From assembly GCA_021234155.1 (NCBI GenBank), contig JAJEKV010000013.1:60001-124000 (forward strand): a stretch of 64,000 nucleotides of DNA, given 5' to 3'. Below, in pieces: positions 54,616 through 64,000 of this stretch. The DNA comes from Isoetes taiwanensis (lineage: Eukaryota > Streptophyta > Lycopodiopsida > Isoetales > Isoetaceae). The notes under the pieces were generated by a model. The model ran no database searches. It was not told where the DNA came from and worked only from the letters and a program-made list of their open reading frames with translations. How positions within the stretch are numbered: position 1 is the stretch's first letter; the number at the start of each line of letters is the position of its first letter. The position numbers were made by a program, and so were the translations under genes.

Positions 54616-56815
54616 TTAATTGAATGATGGTTTATATGAGCTGCCTAATGATTTAAGTCGAGCTCCATCACCCCCGTGGTAGGCAAGCCACCCCTCCAAT
54701 TGGTCAACGTAGAGGGCAAACAATGTTGGGAAGAGCGGGCATCCCTGGCGGACACTAATACTACTATTGACAGGTTGTCTTGCCGATGTCAGTTGGACGG
54801 AACATGTCTCGTAGAGTCTGTATACTGCATTTTGCAAGTCTTCAAGGGCTCCCAACTGTTTTAGTCTTTCCCATAACTTTTCTATAGGCACAGTATCAAA
54901 GGCCTTTGCAAAGTCGACAAAGCAGCAGTAGAGATCCTGGCGACGGTTCCTACTATCCTTAATCAAGGTCTGGAGTGTGTATACGTGGTCAATGATGGAG
55001 CGTTGGGGCCTGAATCCTGCTTGTGTGAGCACCCTGACTTCTGCCTCCTCTGCCCATATCGTGAATTTCTGTTAAAGGATGCTGGCCGTTAGCTTTGCAA
55101 AGAGTGAACTGACCATGATTGTCCTACAGTTGGCTGTCTTGTAATTTGGTCCACTATTAGGGAGATCCTTCCTGTAATGCCCTATTAAATAGTGCGGTCA
55201 GGATGGGCACTATTGATGGTCCCGTCCACTTGAGCAGCTCTGTCTGCATGCCATTCAAGTCTCGCCTTACCATTGGCGAGACGCTGCAGACCCTGAGTGA
55301 CATCTGCCTCTGTGATTTCCAAGGTCGTGCCCTTTTGGGGGAACCTCTAGCCGGATCCCAGGAGGATCATGGAGCTGGTGCAAGTATTGCACCCATTGGT
55401 CCGGACTGATATTTCCTGCAGGATGCAGAGGCTTGCTCAACACCTTTCTCCAGTAGGTAAAACATTTCCCTCTGATGCTCTGCAATGAATCTGGCTTTCT
55501 TTCCTTTCACAAAAAAGCAGTACTGTCTGATTTGGGGGGGAAGGGGCGCAGGGTGGGGTCAGTAACCTGTCGAAGCCGGTGCGTGAAGTTCCTACATTCA
55601 GCATCAAACCAGAGATTAAGGGAGAAGGTTGTAGTTCCCGAGATCTTCCGGGGGCGGCTTCTACCAAAGCATCTCTCCGCGGCAGTCATAAGCATTGTGA
55701 CCAACTGGTTAGTCTGTTGCTGTAGCGTGGGGAGCTGCAGAATTTTTGCTAGGTCGGGTACTAGCATCTGGGCATAAGTCATCGCGCGGTCGTAATCCAG
55801 CCGCAGCTGAGGCAAGCGGAGGGTTGGATCACATGTGGTCCGAGCAGGCTGCCAATCTACTTGGAGGAAAAGTGGCTGGTGATCCGAGTTAGTCTTTTCA
55901 TCTCTATTATCTGTGCCTACTTGGAGCTGGGTGATAAGGTGCAGATTTTGTTCAGCCACCAGCACATAATCCACAATACTAGAGTCGCCTCCCTGGTTTT
56001 TCAAACTGCAGGTGTAGCCGGCAGATAAGGCCCACTGCGCCAAACCATTGCATATAACTAAATCAAAGATGTTGCACATCTGAAGCAATTGCTGGCCATG
56101 TCGCGTGACCTAGTGGGGGCCATTGGCTGAAGTTCGTGGCCAAGTAGTCTCTGCAGGCTAGAGCTGCAGGTCGTCTTCTGGCAAAGGGTCAAACTTCGTG
56201 AGCTATTCTATTTCCATGCGTGCATTGAAGTCTCCTAGCAGCACAACTCTGCCCAACTGCATGTAGAGCTGTGTGTCATCATATAGATCGACATATGGAT
56301 CCATCCTATCCACATCTGTGTTATAGTGGTAGAAGTTGGAATTTGCATATGGAAAGTAGCATGCTGCAAGAAAGAAGCTGTCACTAGTGCAGTTCTGCAC
56401 TCGGACCCAGAGGTAGCGGTTGTGTCTGTCTGTCTTCTGCAACGAAACTGATGGTTCCAAGTTTGTGCGGTAGTAATAGGCGACACCTCCATGTCCTCGT
56501 TTGGCCGTGCACTCATTGAACAATGAGTAGTGCTGATATCCTGGTAAGTCTGCTATCTGGTGCCCAGCATGTTTCCATGTTTTCATAAGGAAGAAGATGA
56601 GATCCATATCTGCTATCTTCCTTCTTGCCAAGGGAAGCCCCTGCAATTCTAGGAGACCATACGCGAGCACTGTCCCTATTTGATGGCCGGGTTAGCTGTG
56701 CCAGCAAGGAGGGTAGCATCAACGTGTTGTACATCAGCAGGAGTAGCAGCAGGAGCAGCGCCAGAAACAGCAGCGGCCCGAGGGGTGACAATACGTGCAG
56801 TGGGTGGAGCAGTAG
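54616..56815 (-). mobile_element. Non-LTR retrotransposon, endonuclease plus N-terminal RT, 3' part missing
   Basis: Reading leftwards: the APE endonuclease (PLARRKIADMDLIFF, YQHYSLFNECTAKRGHGGVA, VVLLGDFNAR at 56255-56226; then FDLVICNGLAQW, DSSIVDYVLVAE and SDHQPLFLQVDW to about 55860). The linker follows (EQWVQ.YLHQLHDPPG-like, about 55400), then RT (AGFRPQRSIIDHVYTLQ, CFVDFAKAFDTVPIEKLWER, NAVYRLYETCSVQLTSARQP, VRQGCPLFPTLFALYVDQLE). Coding similarity ends at LGSSY, just where ADD of the catalytic YADD should follow. The rest of RT and the 3' UTR are absent. Frameshifts occur near 56200, 55500 and 55040. Same family as 16985-18720. Confidence 0.83.
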
Positions 56816-56817
56816 GT

Positions 56818-57250
56818 GCCAATATATGTCAATCTGCGAGATGCTCTTATATGTATCTCGTCGTACTTTCTATGATGCCAAGGATGAATGATACTTTGTA
56901 ATATGTACTCCGCTTAAAACAATTCTAAAAGTAAAGGGCATTGTTTTTAAGGTTATGCAGTGCTTTATCATGATTAATTTCGTGTTGTTATTGTGAAATT
57001 TTGTTTAAATGAATCTTCTGTTTAATAAATGCAAGTTTTTTGTTAACAGATATAAAGCTATCTTGCGTGGCAATGAGAATAGTGCAAGCAAGGTGCTTGA
57101 CTCAGATTGTGCGTAGTCTAATATGCAAAGGATCCAATTGCGGGAGTGCATTTATATTTTGAATTAAGCCTCACGTAGATGATTCATTTATTTTTATCAT
57201 CATTTAGATGATGTCCACGTGTTTTAGGTTGTGCATGCAATTACAGCATG
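56818..57250 (+). repeat. Left arm of a large imperfect palindrome
   Basis: The arm is homologous to the reverse complement of 58620-59105, starting GCCAATATATGTCAATCTGC. Shared words include TTTCTATGATG, CAAGGATGAATGATAC, AAAACAATTC, TCATGATTAATTTC and AAGGTGCTTGACTCAGAT. It begins exactly where the neighbouring non-LTR element ends. Confidence 0.85.
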
Positions 57251-57605
57251 CCAATGGCTGGAAAAATTTGCAAATTATAATGGGAAGGAAAATCTGAGTG
57301 AGTGTACAAAGAGAAAACTTGGTGAACCCTCTTTACAAGCAAATTTTTCACATACATATATTAACCCCCTTTGCTTACATAACTTTACATCTCAGTTTTC
57401 TCAATATATGTCCATCATGCAGATATGAGAAGTTAAATACAATACCTAAGATTGACCATGACTTTCTTTCTTGATTGTGACATGGATGGTGAATGTTGTT
57501 GCCATCATCAACATGGAAACTGGAGAGCCTATTCCATCTGCAAAATGGAAAATGGCACTTTTGTTCCACTCCAGAGGTAAATCTACTCAATCAAGAAGCA
57601 AAAAA

Positions 57606-58340
57606 GGGAAATTTACTAAAATAACCTTAATTGTTAACTTATTTCCCAAAACGCCCTTCGTACTTTTGAAATTCCCAAAATGCCCTTAATTTTTAAGTAT
57701 TTTCCCAAATAGCCCTTTGTAATTTAAAGATCACTAGAGATAAGCCTATCAATTCCAATACTAGAACTCATCGAAGCCAATTAATTTAATGTTTTTACAA
57801 AAATCGTATTGAAGGAGAAGCTTTGTGGGCATCTTGTGGAGAAACTGGTTCATACCCATCCAGTTTACTTGTAGAGCTCATTTTACTATTGTTATGTTGG
57901 AGTTATTTATCCTCCAAATATTGAACTTCTTGAAAATAATGAAATGCTGCCTCTGCAACATGTCATCCTCCTGGTAGACCTAAAAGAAAACGTGATAAGA
58001 CAAGAGGTAGGAAGAGAGAAAAGTATGTGTATAAGTGCATGTGTTGTGGTAATGTCGAATAAAATGAACATAGTTGCAAAAATCCTATTTGACATTTCTG
58101 TTGCATATTTTTGTCATAATGATTTTCTGAAATTTATCTTCCAAATTATTGTCTCTATAAGAAACACTTCCTCTGTAAAAAATGATCCTCTACGTAAATA
58201 CGTGCTTTTTGGCGATTCTTTGAATACAAAGGGCTATTTGGGAAAATACTTTAGAATTAAGGGCATTTTGGGAATTTCAAAAATAGAAAGGGCTTTTTGA
58301 GAATTAAGTGAACAATTAAGGTTATTTTGGTAAATTTCCC
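57606..58340 (+). mobile_element. MULE-type element remnant with about 125-base terminal inverted repeats
   Basis: Ends starting GGGAAATTTAC are inverted copies for about 125 bases (57606-57730 and 58207-58340), sharing AAATAACCTTAATTGTT, GAAATTCCCAAAATGCCCTT and TTTTCCCAAATAGCCCTTTG. Inside, at about 57958-58095, a frame reads CHPPGRPKRKRDKTRG then KCMCCGNVE*NEHSCKNP. This is the C-terminal 'PPGRPKKKR' and CCHC zinc knuckle of MuDR-like transposases, with the knuckle His replaced by a stop codon. The DDE and SWIM domains are absent. It is an internally deleted, immobile or non-autonomous copy. A 9-base target duplication is not clear. Confidence 0.75.
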
Positions 58341-58690
58341 TTACAAAAATGTAGTTTCCATGTTGTGAGTTAACCTTTGGTAAATTTCCCTTACAAAAAT
58401 GTAGTTTCCATGTTGTGAGTAGAGCCCACTCCATGGAATGATCCCCCCATACGCCAAATGATCCCCCCATACGCCAATGGAGTCCTCGTGAGACTGTATT
58501 GTAACGTTTGTGGATTAGGAAAATAGGCAACCTTTATGGTATCTCCATGATGAACTTATAATTGAGAAAGCTATGTAAAATTGTGTAAGCGGCGGGGTGA
58601 ATACATGCATGTGAAATTTTATTTTCCCAGCCACTGGTTCATGTGAAATTTTATTTTTCCAGCCACTGGGCCAAACACACAAAACAGGCG
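58327..58690. repeat. Nest of short direct duplications
   Basis: A 44-base unit (TTGGTAAATTTCCCTTACAA...) repeats with period 50 at 58327 and 58377. A 20-base unit (GATCCCCCCATACGCCAAAT) repeats at 58440 and 58460. A 32-base unit (ATGTGAAATTTTATTTT..CCAGCCACTGG) repeats at 58609 and 58641. Confidence 0.85.
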
Positions 58691-59105
58691 CGCATCATCA
58701 AAATGATGAATAAATGAATCATCTGCATACGGCTTAAATGAAAATATAAATGCGCCTTTGCAATGGGATCCATCTGAGTCAAGCACCTTGTTTGCACTAT
58801 TCTTTGCCATGAAAAATAACTTTGTACCTTTATACAGGTAATCTTTATTTGAGCATATTTGCCCAACAGCTGGTGATTCAAAAACTTGCATTTATTAAGC
58901 AGAATCGTTTAAACGCAATTTCACAATGACAACGTGAAATTAATCATGATGGAACACCGCATGACCTTAAAACAATGTCTTTTACCTTTGGAATTGTTTT
59001 AGGCAAAGTACATAGTACAAGGTATCATTCATCCTTGCCATCATAGAAAGTAAGAAGAGACATATAAAGCATTTAGCAGATTGACACATATTGGCAAATA
59101 ATCTG
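58620..59105 (-). repeat. Right arm of the large palindrome
   Basis: Inverted partner of 56818-57250. In this arm the minus strand has an open frame (58891-58619) reading SANKVLDSDGSHCKGAFIFS and FKPYADDSFIHHFDDARLF. The left arm has the same frame broken. The arms may therefore be two copies of a gene fragment whose family I do not recognise. Confidence 0.8.
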
Positions 59106-59174
59106 CTCAAGAGTAAGAAGAGACATATAAAGCATTTAGCAGATTGACACATATTGGCAAATAATCTGCTCAAG
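59051..59174. repeat. 63-base tandem duplication
   Basis: TAAGAAGAGACATATAAAGC... starts at 59051 and again at 59114, essentially identical over about 61 bases. Confidence 0.93.
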
Positions 59175-59345
59175 ATATCACTTTAGAAGTACCATTGCTG
59201 GTGCTGCTGTTAAGCCATCAACAAATTGACTAATGTGCTCTATAATGAGAAGAGCATCAGTCATATCAATCCACAAATTCAGCCTAATTTTTTCATTTGA
59301 ATATGACGTAAATATACAAATTTACATGGAATGTCAAGTAGTTTC

Positions 59346-60745
59346 TTACTTGATGAATCTTGTAAGCACGCAAATAGCTGTCCACACAGCCATAGAAGCT
59401 GCCCTCAGCACCATAGGGTTTCTGTAAAGCCTGTAAAACATAAGAAAGATAATGTAAAACATGAGATTTTCTTGGCAACAACAGTTGAAACATGTACAAA
59501 GAGAATGAGTGCCATATATTACCCCACAGCTGTGGCAGTCCAAGATGCCACCGTATACATTACTCTTCCAAATTTCCACAACCTCGTAATTCTGCTCTTT
59601 TTGTCTTTGACAGTGAAAGCATTGCTGAGAGCTGCAACAGGAGAAAAGCGTGCCCTTGATTTCCAGGAAAATATAAAAGAAACTGAAGTAAGGAGCATAT
59701 AAAACATCAAATACCCTTCTGGAGTTCCTCTGGAGACATATCCTGGTCACCACAAAAAACTAGTTAAACTTCAAATAAAAAAAATCCCATATGAAACCTA
59801 CATGATAGTGTTGAATGCAAAAAGGAACATAAATAAATGTATAGACCTTTGTAGAAGGGATACTTTGCAGATACTTTGCCATAAAAGTAGCAATGCCATC
59901 AAGAATGTCTTCTTGTGTCACGACAATGTAGCCTTCACTATCTGTAAAACCATTTTCGCTCTCATTGACTACTTCCCAGGTACCCTCAACGGCTGGACAT
60001 TGAGAATTTTCCCCTGACGATTGCCCATTATTAAGTAGCATAGAAACGCTTAATTTCTTTAAAAAATCTGGTGAATCGACTTTTGATTTGAGGCGTTCAC
60101 AGAACTGCCAATTACCACAAAACATACTATGAAAGTTAGTCAAACAAAACAACAATGACAGCAAGCAACACAAATCTAATAAGAATGTCAGCTTATTTTC
60201 ACCAACAAAATCAAGAGCCTTGTTAATGGCTGCCCCTTTGTGGCAGGAGGCAAAGAATATGAAGATAACATAATGGCTGCCATATGGTGTCAATATTCAA
60301 AGCTTTGCTTCCGCAACTTAAAATCATGGTAAAATACTTTAGACATGGGCTCTTAGAAATCAAAATAAAATTAAAATGCCCATGAAAGCATACTTTGAAT
60401 TGACACTGCACTGGATATAACGAAAGCAAGAACCATATTGAACTGCAGCTAATGAAAAACCCTAAATTTTCTCACCTGATCGGGTTCTAAACCATTCATT
60501 TGCTGTTCCATCTGCTCCAGCATACCCTTTTGGTCCAATTCTTTCATCAACTGTCCATAAGCTTCAAGGGCAGACCTAAGCCTGAGGTTTTCAGCTCTTT
60601 CCTTGGCTAGAGCCTCTTCTGCAATCTTAGTTCCTTGCTCAGAGATATGCTCCTTCCGGCGATCTAAAACGCCCATAGCCATGTCTGCAATCTCCACCAC
60701 TGTTGCGGCAACCTCGAGCCCTTCAAGTGCAACTCCATGCCCCAT
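59346..60745 (-). CDS. Conserved plant protein of unknown function, five exons, 249 residues
   Basis: Exons read leftwards: 60745-60476 (90 codons), 60104-59847, 59742-59715, 59631-59523 and 59430-59346. Every junction is GT-AG and all phases agree, giving 750 coding bases with a TAA stop. Exon 1 has a coiled-coil-like helix (MGVLDRRKEHISEQGTKIAE, then EEALAKERAENLRLRSALEA). Exon 2 ends with GYIVVTQEDILDGIATFMAK. Exons 3-5 give DMSPEELQKALSNAF, then WKFGRVMYTVASWTATAVGL and NPMVLRAASMAVWTAICVLT, two hydrophobic segments. The same layout (coiled coil, an acidic VI.EE..VDGVA.FMA motif, SPEELQ, hydrophobic C-terminus) occurs in uncharacterised proteins of flowering plants. No function is known to me. 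The absence of lesions across five exons suggests a live gene. Confidence 0.82.
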
Positions 60746-61100
60746 GTAAGATTACTTTTGCTCAAAATAGGGCAAATCGGCGTTCAGCTTCTTGCAAAAA
60801 ATTGAGTGGAAAGATCAATTACGTTGTTGATAAACAAGGAAGACAATGGCGCCGGACTTGGCGAGTAATCCAACACATCAAGGAGCCGTGCTCGCCATAG
60901 CCACTACGGTGGATTGTGCAGAGGGACACGCTAAACTAGGAAAAGAATCATTGAAGTAAATAACGATAAACAATTGTTAATAATAACAAAGCCTCACCAA
61001 AACGTGAGGGTGTACACCCTCAAAACGTGAGGATTCAAAGGTTGCTCCAAGGGCTAAATAAAGGAACTCGAAGGTTGCTCCAAGGGGCACCGAGGGGTAA
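60746..61100. other. Upstream region of the 249-residue gene
   Basis: The promoter and 5' UTR should lie here; no clear TATA box. Short direct repeats occur: AAAACGTGAGG at 60998 and 61021, AAGGTTGCTCCAAGGG at 61036 and 61070. Confidence 0.35.
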
Positions 61101-61103
61101 TAA

Positions 61104-61255
61104 GGCTACGTTCCCATGAGCGTAACCGGACTTCGAAATTCAAGGTGTCAACCGCAGCTTTCAGAAATCCTCGACTATTTCTGAAAACTCGAAGTTAACT
61201 TTTTTAATAACTTTAGGAATAATTTGAAGTCACGAAGCCGCATGGGAACGTCGCC
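61104..61255. mobile_element. Tourist-like MITE (PIF/Harbinger type)
   Basis: A 152-base element starts GGCTACGTTCCCATG and ends CATGGGAACGTCGCC (15-base inverted repeats, one mismatch). Weaker pairing continues inward. It is flanked on both sides by TAA, the 3-base target duplication typical of PIF/Harbinger. No coding capacity. Confidence 0.8.
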
Positions 61256-61259
61256 TAAG

Positions 61260-62200
61260 GGTATGTTTTGGGATTTCTAAAAGCTCTGGTCCGTAGCAAT
61301 ATCCCCAACTGGCCCTGCTTGTGGGAACGTATCTTTTGGTTGGAACATGATTCATATATACACTTTAGATGTATATGCTTTATTGCCAATTTTGGAGAAG
61401 AAACAGAGGTATGAAAGTGAAAGAAAAGTGATGGACGCGACAAATTGCATGTTAGAATTTTTAGACTTAACTTGTTGTGATATGGATTATGGGAGTTGTG
61501 TACGATGGCAAGAGCTTTTGAACTGGGTTAATGAAACATACCTAGCCCTTTACACATAAGCAGTTGTCAGGAAATAGTTGCTTAGGTGGAAAAGGGTGTG
61601 CCCGAACTACCGATGAATGAATGCACTTAGAAAAAGAGGTATGACGTCTATGTTTGAAGGGTATACTAATCTTTGAGTATGTAAATGGTAAGAGAAAACT
61701 CCTCTCTTGCATTTAGATGTCCCTTGTAACAAACAATACTAAGTTTTGCCCGAACCCTGCACTAACCTATCGGAAAGACATAAAGCAGGTATAGAAGGGA
61801 TAAAACAACTCCTTCAAAGTACACTTATGAAAATGATAGATGCCCTGCTATTGAGATACAAGTAAACGTGCTATAGATGCCCTGCAGTGTAGTAGGTTCA
61901 GGGAAATCAAGTTTTCTTTTTTGTACTTTAGGGAAAACGAGTAAACGTGTGCCCGGTATTGCCGCGCATAGCCAAAGTTCACGATAATCCAAGGATGCAC
62001 ATAATCTAGATCTGTGCTAATCGAAGGCAATTATAATAAGGTATCGAACGAACTTCACACATTCCGAAAGGATAGCTAAGTATGTAACATGTATGTGCCC
62101 CTGCCACCTCTATGGCACAAGCCTATTGAGTGCACACGGCTCATACTTTAAATGTATCTTTCTAGGTAATGTGCCTTTGATTGATGTCTTGGAATTGTTG
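61260..62200. other. Intergenic, no gene recognised
   Basis: Short frames only. TGGGAACGTATC near 61321 resembles the MITE end and may be a solitary fragment of the same family. Confidence 0.3.
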
Positions 62201-63770
62201 AGGTTTTCCAGGGCGTAAAGGTGATGGACTGAATCCCATTGCAAAAGATATGGATATCCTTCTGCTCATGGAACCATAGGAGCATCCTGGGCAAAAGTAT
62301 GCTGGTGGGGTACAAAAAAAACACGACCCCAGCATTTAGATCAGCACCCTGCACCTACTATTTTATCATAATATCCACTTGTCATTCATTGGAGTTGTTA
62401 CATATTTCTACTGATTACCTAATTACTATGTGCTAGTACTAGTAACACCCTAAACAAGCTGCCATACAGGGTGTTATATGAGTGCTGTCAGCACGTGTCT
62501 GGACGCTTGCTTTTGTACCCCACCAGCATACTTTTGCCCTTCTGCCAAAAGCCTACCTCATTTCGTAGGCTATCAATACTTTTCATTATTTAATGAATGT
62601 CATGAGCAGAAAGGCTGTGGCGGTGTTGTTTGCTATTTCAAGGATGCCCCTTGCTCCATATATCACGCTTCATAAAGCTGATAGATATAACCGCAACATG
62701 TGGATCAAGATGAATATGATGTAGATTGCAATGACCCTTATGGTGATCTTTATGATGACATTGCTCAAATCAAACAGTTAGGACATGTTGTTCTTCTTGG
62801 TGACTTCAATGCTCATACTGTTGCAATGTAAAGCTGCTCAACTTATATTTGAGGATGCCCGTGACCCTTTATGGATGTTTGCTAATGATACAATTTTGCC
62901 ACGTTCATCGCCTGATGCTAACAAACCTATCTCAACATTTGGAAGGGAACTCATTCAATTGTGTGAAGTCTTCGAATGGTAATTTACAGTGGCTTAGGGC
63001 AATGGCCACACTCTAAAGGTGTTACATGCAGACATGATATGCAGGGAGGTGGTACTAGTGTTGTTGATTGTCATTTCCGAAGTGCAAGCCTCGGATCTCA
63101 TTTCAGATTTTTGGCACAAGGCATAGAGATGAGGAGATAAATTCTGTCCACTATCCACTTTATTTGTCATTAAAGTGCCAGCTTACACCTCTTCAACCCA
63201 TTATTATCTATGCTCCTGTTTCTCGCATTCACTTAACCTATTCTAGATCCTTTGAATATGCATAGATATTACCTCCTGCACTTGAAGGTATTTTGGATTA
63301 TCCAACTCTTCACAAACGTAATGTTGCATTTGCTGATGCTTTGCTTACTTCTGTTGTCTCATGCTTTGGTACATGCGCTTCTAGTGCTGTTGGACTAGTA
63401 GAAAATCCTTTCTTAAGTTCGATCACTTGCGAATGATCATTGAGCTAGATACACGTCATAATGCCATCAAGAATTATAAGTCTGTGTTGAAATGCAAGAA
63501 GACATGCTTTGTTGTTGAGCATCAGAAGCAAATGTTTGAATTGCTGCTACGTGAACCTCGGGCCTTTCGGCGTAAAATATTATATCGACCACATCCTACT
63601 CTTGGACATATTTTTATGCAGCAATGGGATGAGCAATTGGTCCAATTATATGATCATCCTGGGATTCTTAATTTTGTGTCTCCTTCGGTAGGTAATATTC
63701 TCCAATTCACAGAGGACGAATTCAAAGACTGTATGATATCTATCCAATGGCAAGTCTCCTGATCTTCAAG
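62200..63770 (+). mobile_element. Non-LTR retrotransposon relic (endonuclease and linker)
   Basis: Frames in order: SFCSWNHRSILGK (62257); LPHFVGYQYFSLFNECHEQK and GCGGVVCYF (62544-62640); DPYGDLYDD and LGHVVLLGDFNAH (62727-62815); LWMFANDTILP (62868); GTSVVDCHF (about 63054-63080); YPLYLSLKCQ (about 63150); then linker segments KNYKSVLKCKKTCFVVEHQK and PHPTLGHIFMQQWDEQLVQL (63472-63648). This is the order of the endonuclease and pre-RT region of the 54.6-56.8-kb element. Many lesions are present. RT motifs are absent: recognisable sequence stops near 63770. Confidence 0.7.
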
Positions 63771-64000
63771 GTTTCCAAGCAGAATTGCTTAAATGGTGGG
63801 AGGGGTGTTAGTCATGTGCCTCCTGGTACAGGACTATTCATGCATACGACGGACCAGGTCAAGAACAAGGACCCGCAGTCAACCACGGGTCAGCCATCCA
63901 AGGCCCCGCAGAAGACCAAGCAGCAGCCTATCAAGAGGCGCCGCTCAGACAAGTGACGGGCCATCACCGCCCGCGTCAGCGTGATCCCAGGCACCTCAAG
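63771..64000. other. Window edge, GC-richer segment, unassigned
   Basis: The base composition rises after about 63840, and a Lys/Gln/Arg-rich frame (QQPIKRRRSDK*) ends at 63956. It resembles the kind of GC-rich, basic sequence seen at 31-32.5 kb, but no family can be named. Confidence 0.25.

Noticed and set aside
1-64000. CRISPR array, rRNA genes, bacterial-type operons or plasmid features
   Set aside because: No regularly spaced palindromic repeats, rRNA-like blocks, Shine-Dalgarno-led gene clusters or replication functions are visible; introns, LTR and non-LTR elements mark the window as eukaryotic nuclear DNA.

Overview
This window is nuclear DNA from a land plant. Genes are sparse and intron-containing, most of the sequence is AT-rich, and there are several generations of retrotransposon relics. 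The gene families seen are plant ones: PPR, CASP-like, OBERON-type PHD, ATG18, CYP74, L-type and G-type lectins. The Ty1/copia element has a plant initiator-Met tRNA primer site. The abundance and variety of non-LTR elements, plus a tyrosine-recombinase (Crypton-like) relic, suggest a large non-seed-plant genome such as a fern. That placement is inference only.

Layout. 1-614 (-) is the 5' part of a PPR gene that runs off the left edge. 2.8-3.2 kb may hold a Harbinger remnant. 4.0-7.4 kb carries a polyadenylated LINE-like tail and two staggered copies of one non-LTR element. 8.2-10.3 kb (-) is the Crypton-like relic. 11.4-12.0 kb (+) is an ATG18-like retrocopy relic. 13.2-14.1 kb (-) is a three-exon CASP-like gene with a one-base frameshift. 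17-18.7 kb and 19.9-22.7 kb (-) are two different non-LTR elements; the second is an L1-type element that keeps ORF1 and the endonuclease but lacks the reverse transcriptase. 24.3-25.2 kb has a TTCTAGAA-rich cluster, a tRNA-like pol III head and a 245-bp tandem duplication. 25.5-27.2 kb (+) is a broken OBERON-like gene. 30.4-31.0 kb (+) is a G-type lectin receptor fragment that stops at a GC-rich block (31.0-32.6 kb) ending in a non-LTR endonuclease start.

36.4-37.5 kb (+) is the best intact protein gene, an L-type lectin membrane protein without kinase. 39.8-49.7 kb is an old L1-like relic interrupted by a 1.25-kb polypyrimidine tract and by a complete, young copia element (43040-48569, identical-length LTRs, 5-bp target duplication). 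53.2-53.9 kb (+) is a CYP74 (allene oxide synthase family) fragment. 54.6-56.8 kb (-) is a non-LTR element cut off at its YADD-motif region. 56.8-59.2 kb is a large imperfect palindrome around a MULE remnant. 59.3-60.7 kb (-) is a complete five-exon gene for a 249-residue protein of unknown function. A Tourist-like MITE lies at 61.1 kb and another non-LTR relic at 62.2-63.8 kb.

The genes do not form an operon or pathway. The likely functional host genes are the PPR gene, the L-type lectin gene, the 249-residue gene and perhaps the CASP-like gene. Almost everything else is mobile DNA or decayed gene copies. All coordinates come from reading the sequence by eye; no database search or alignment program was run.
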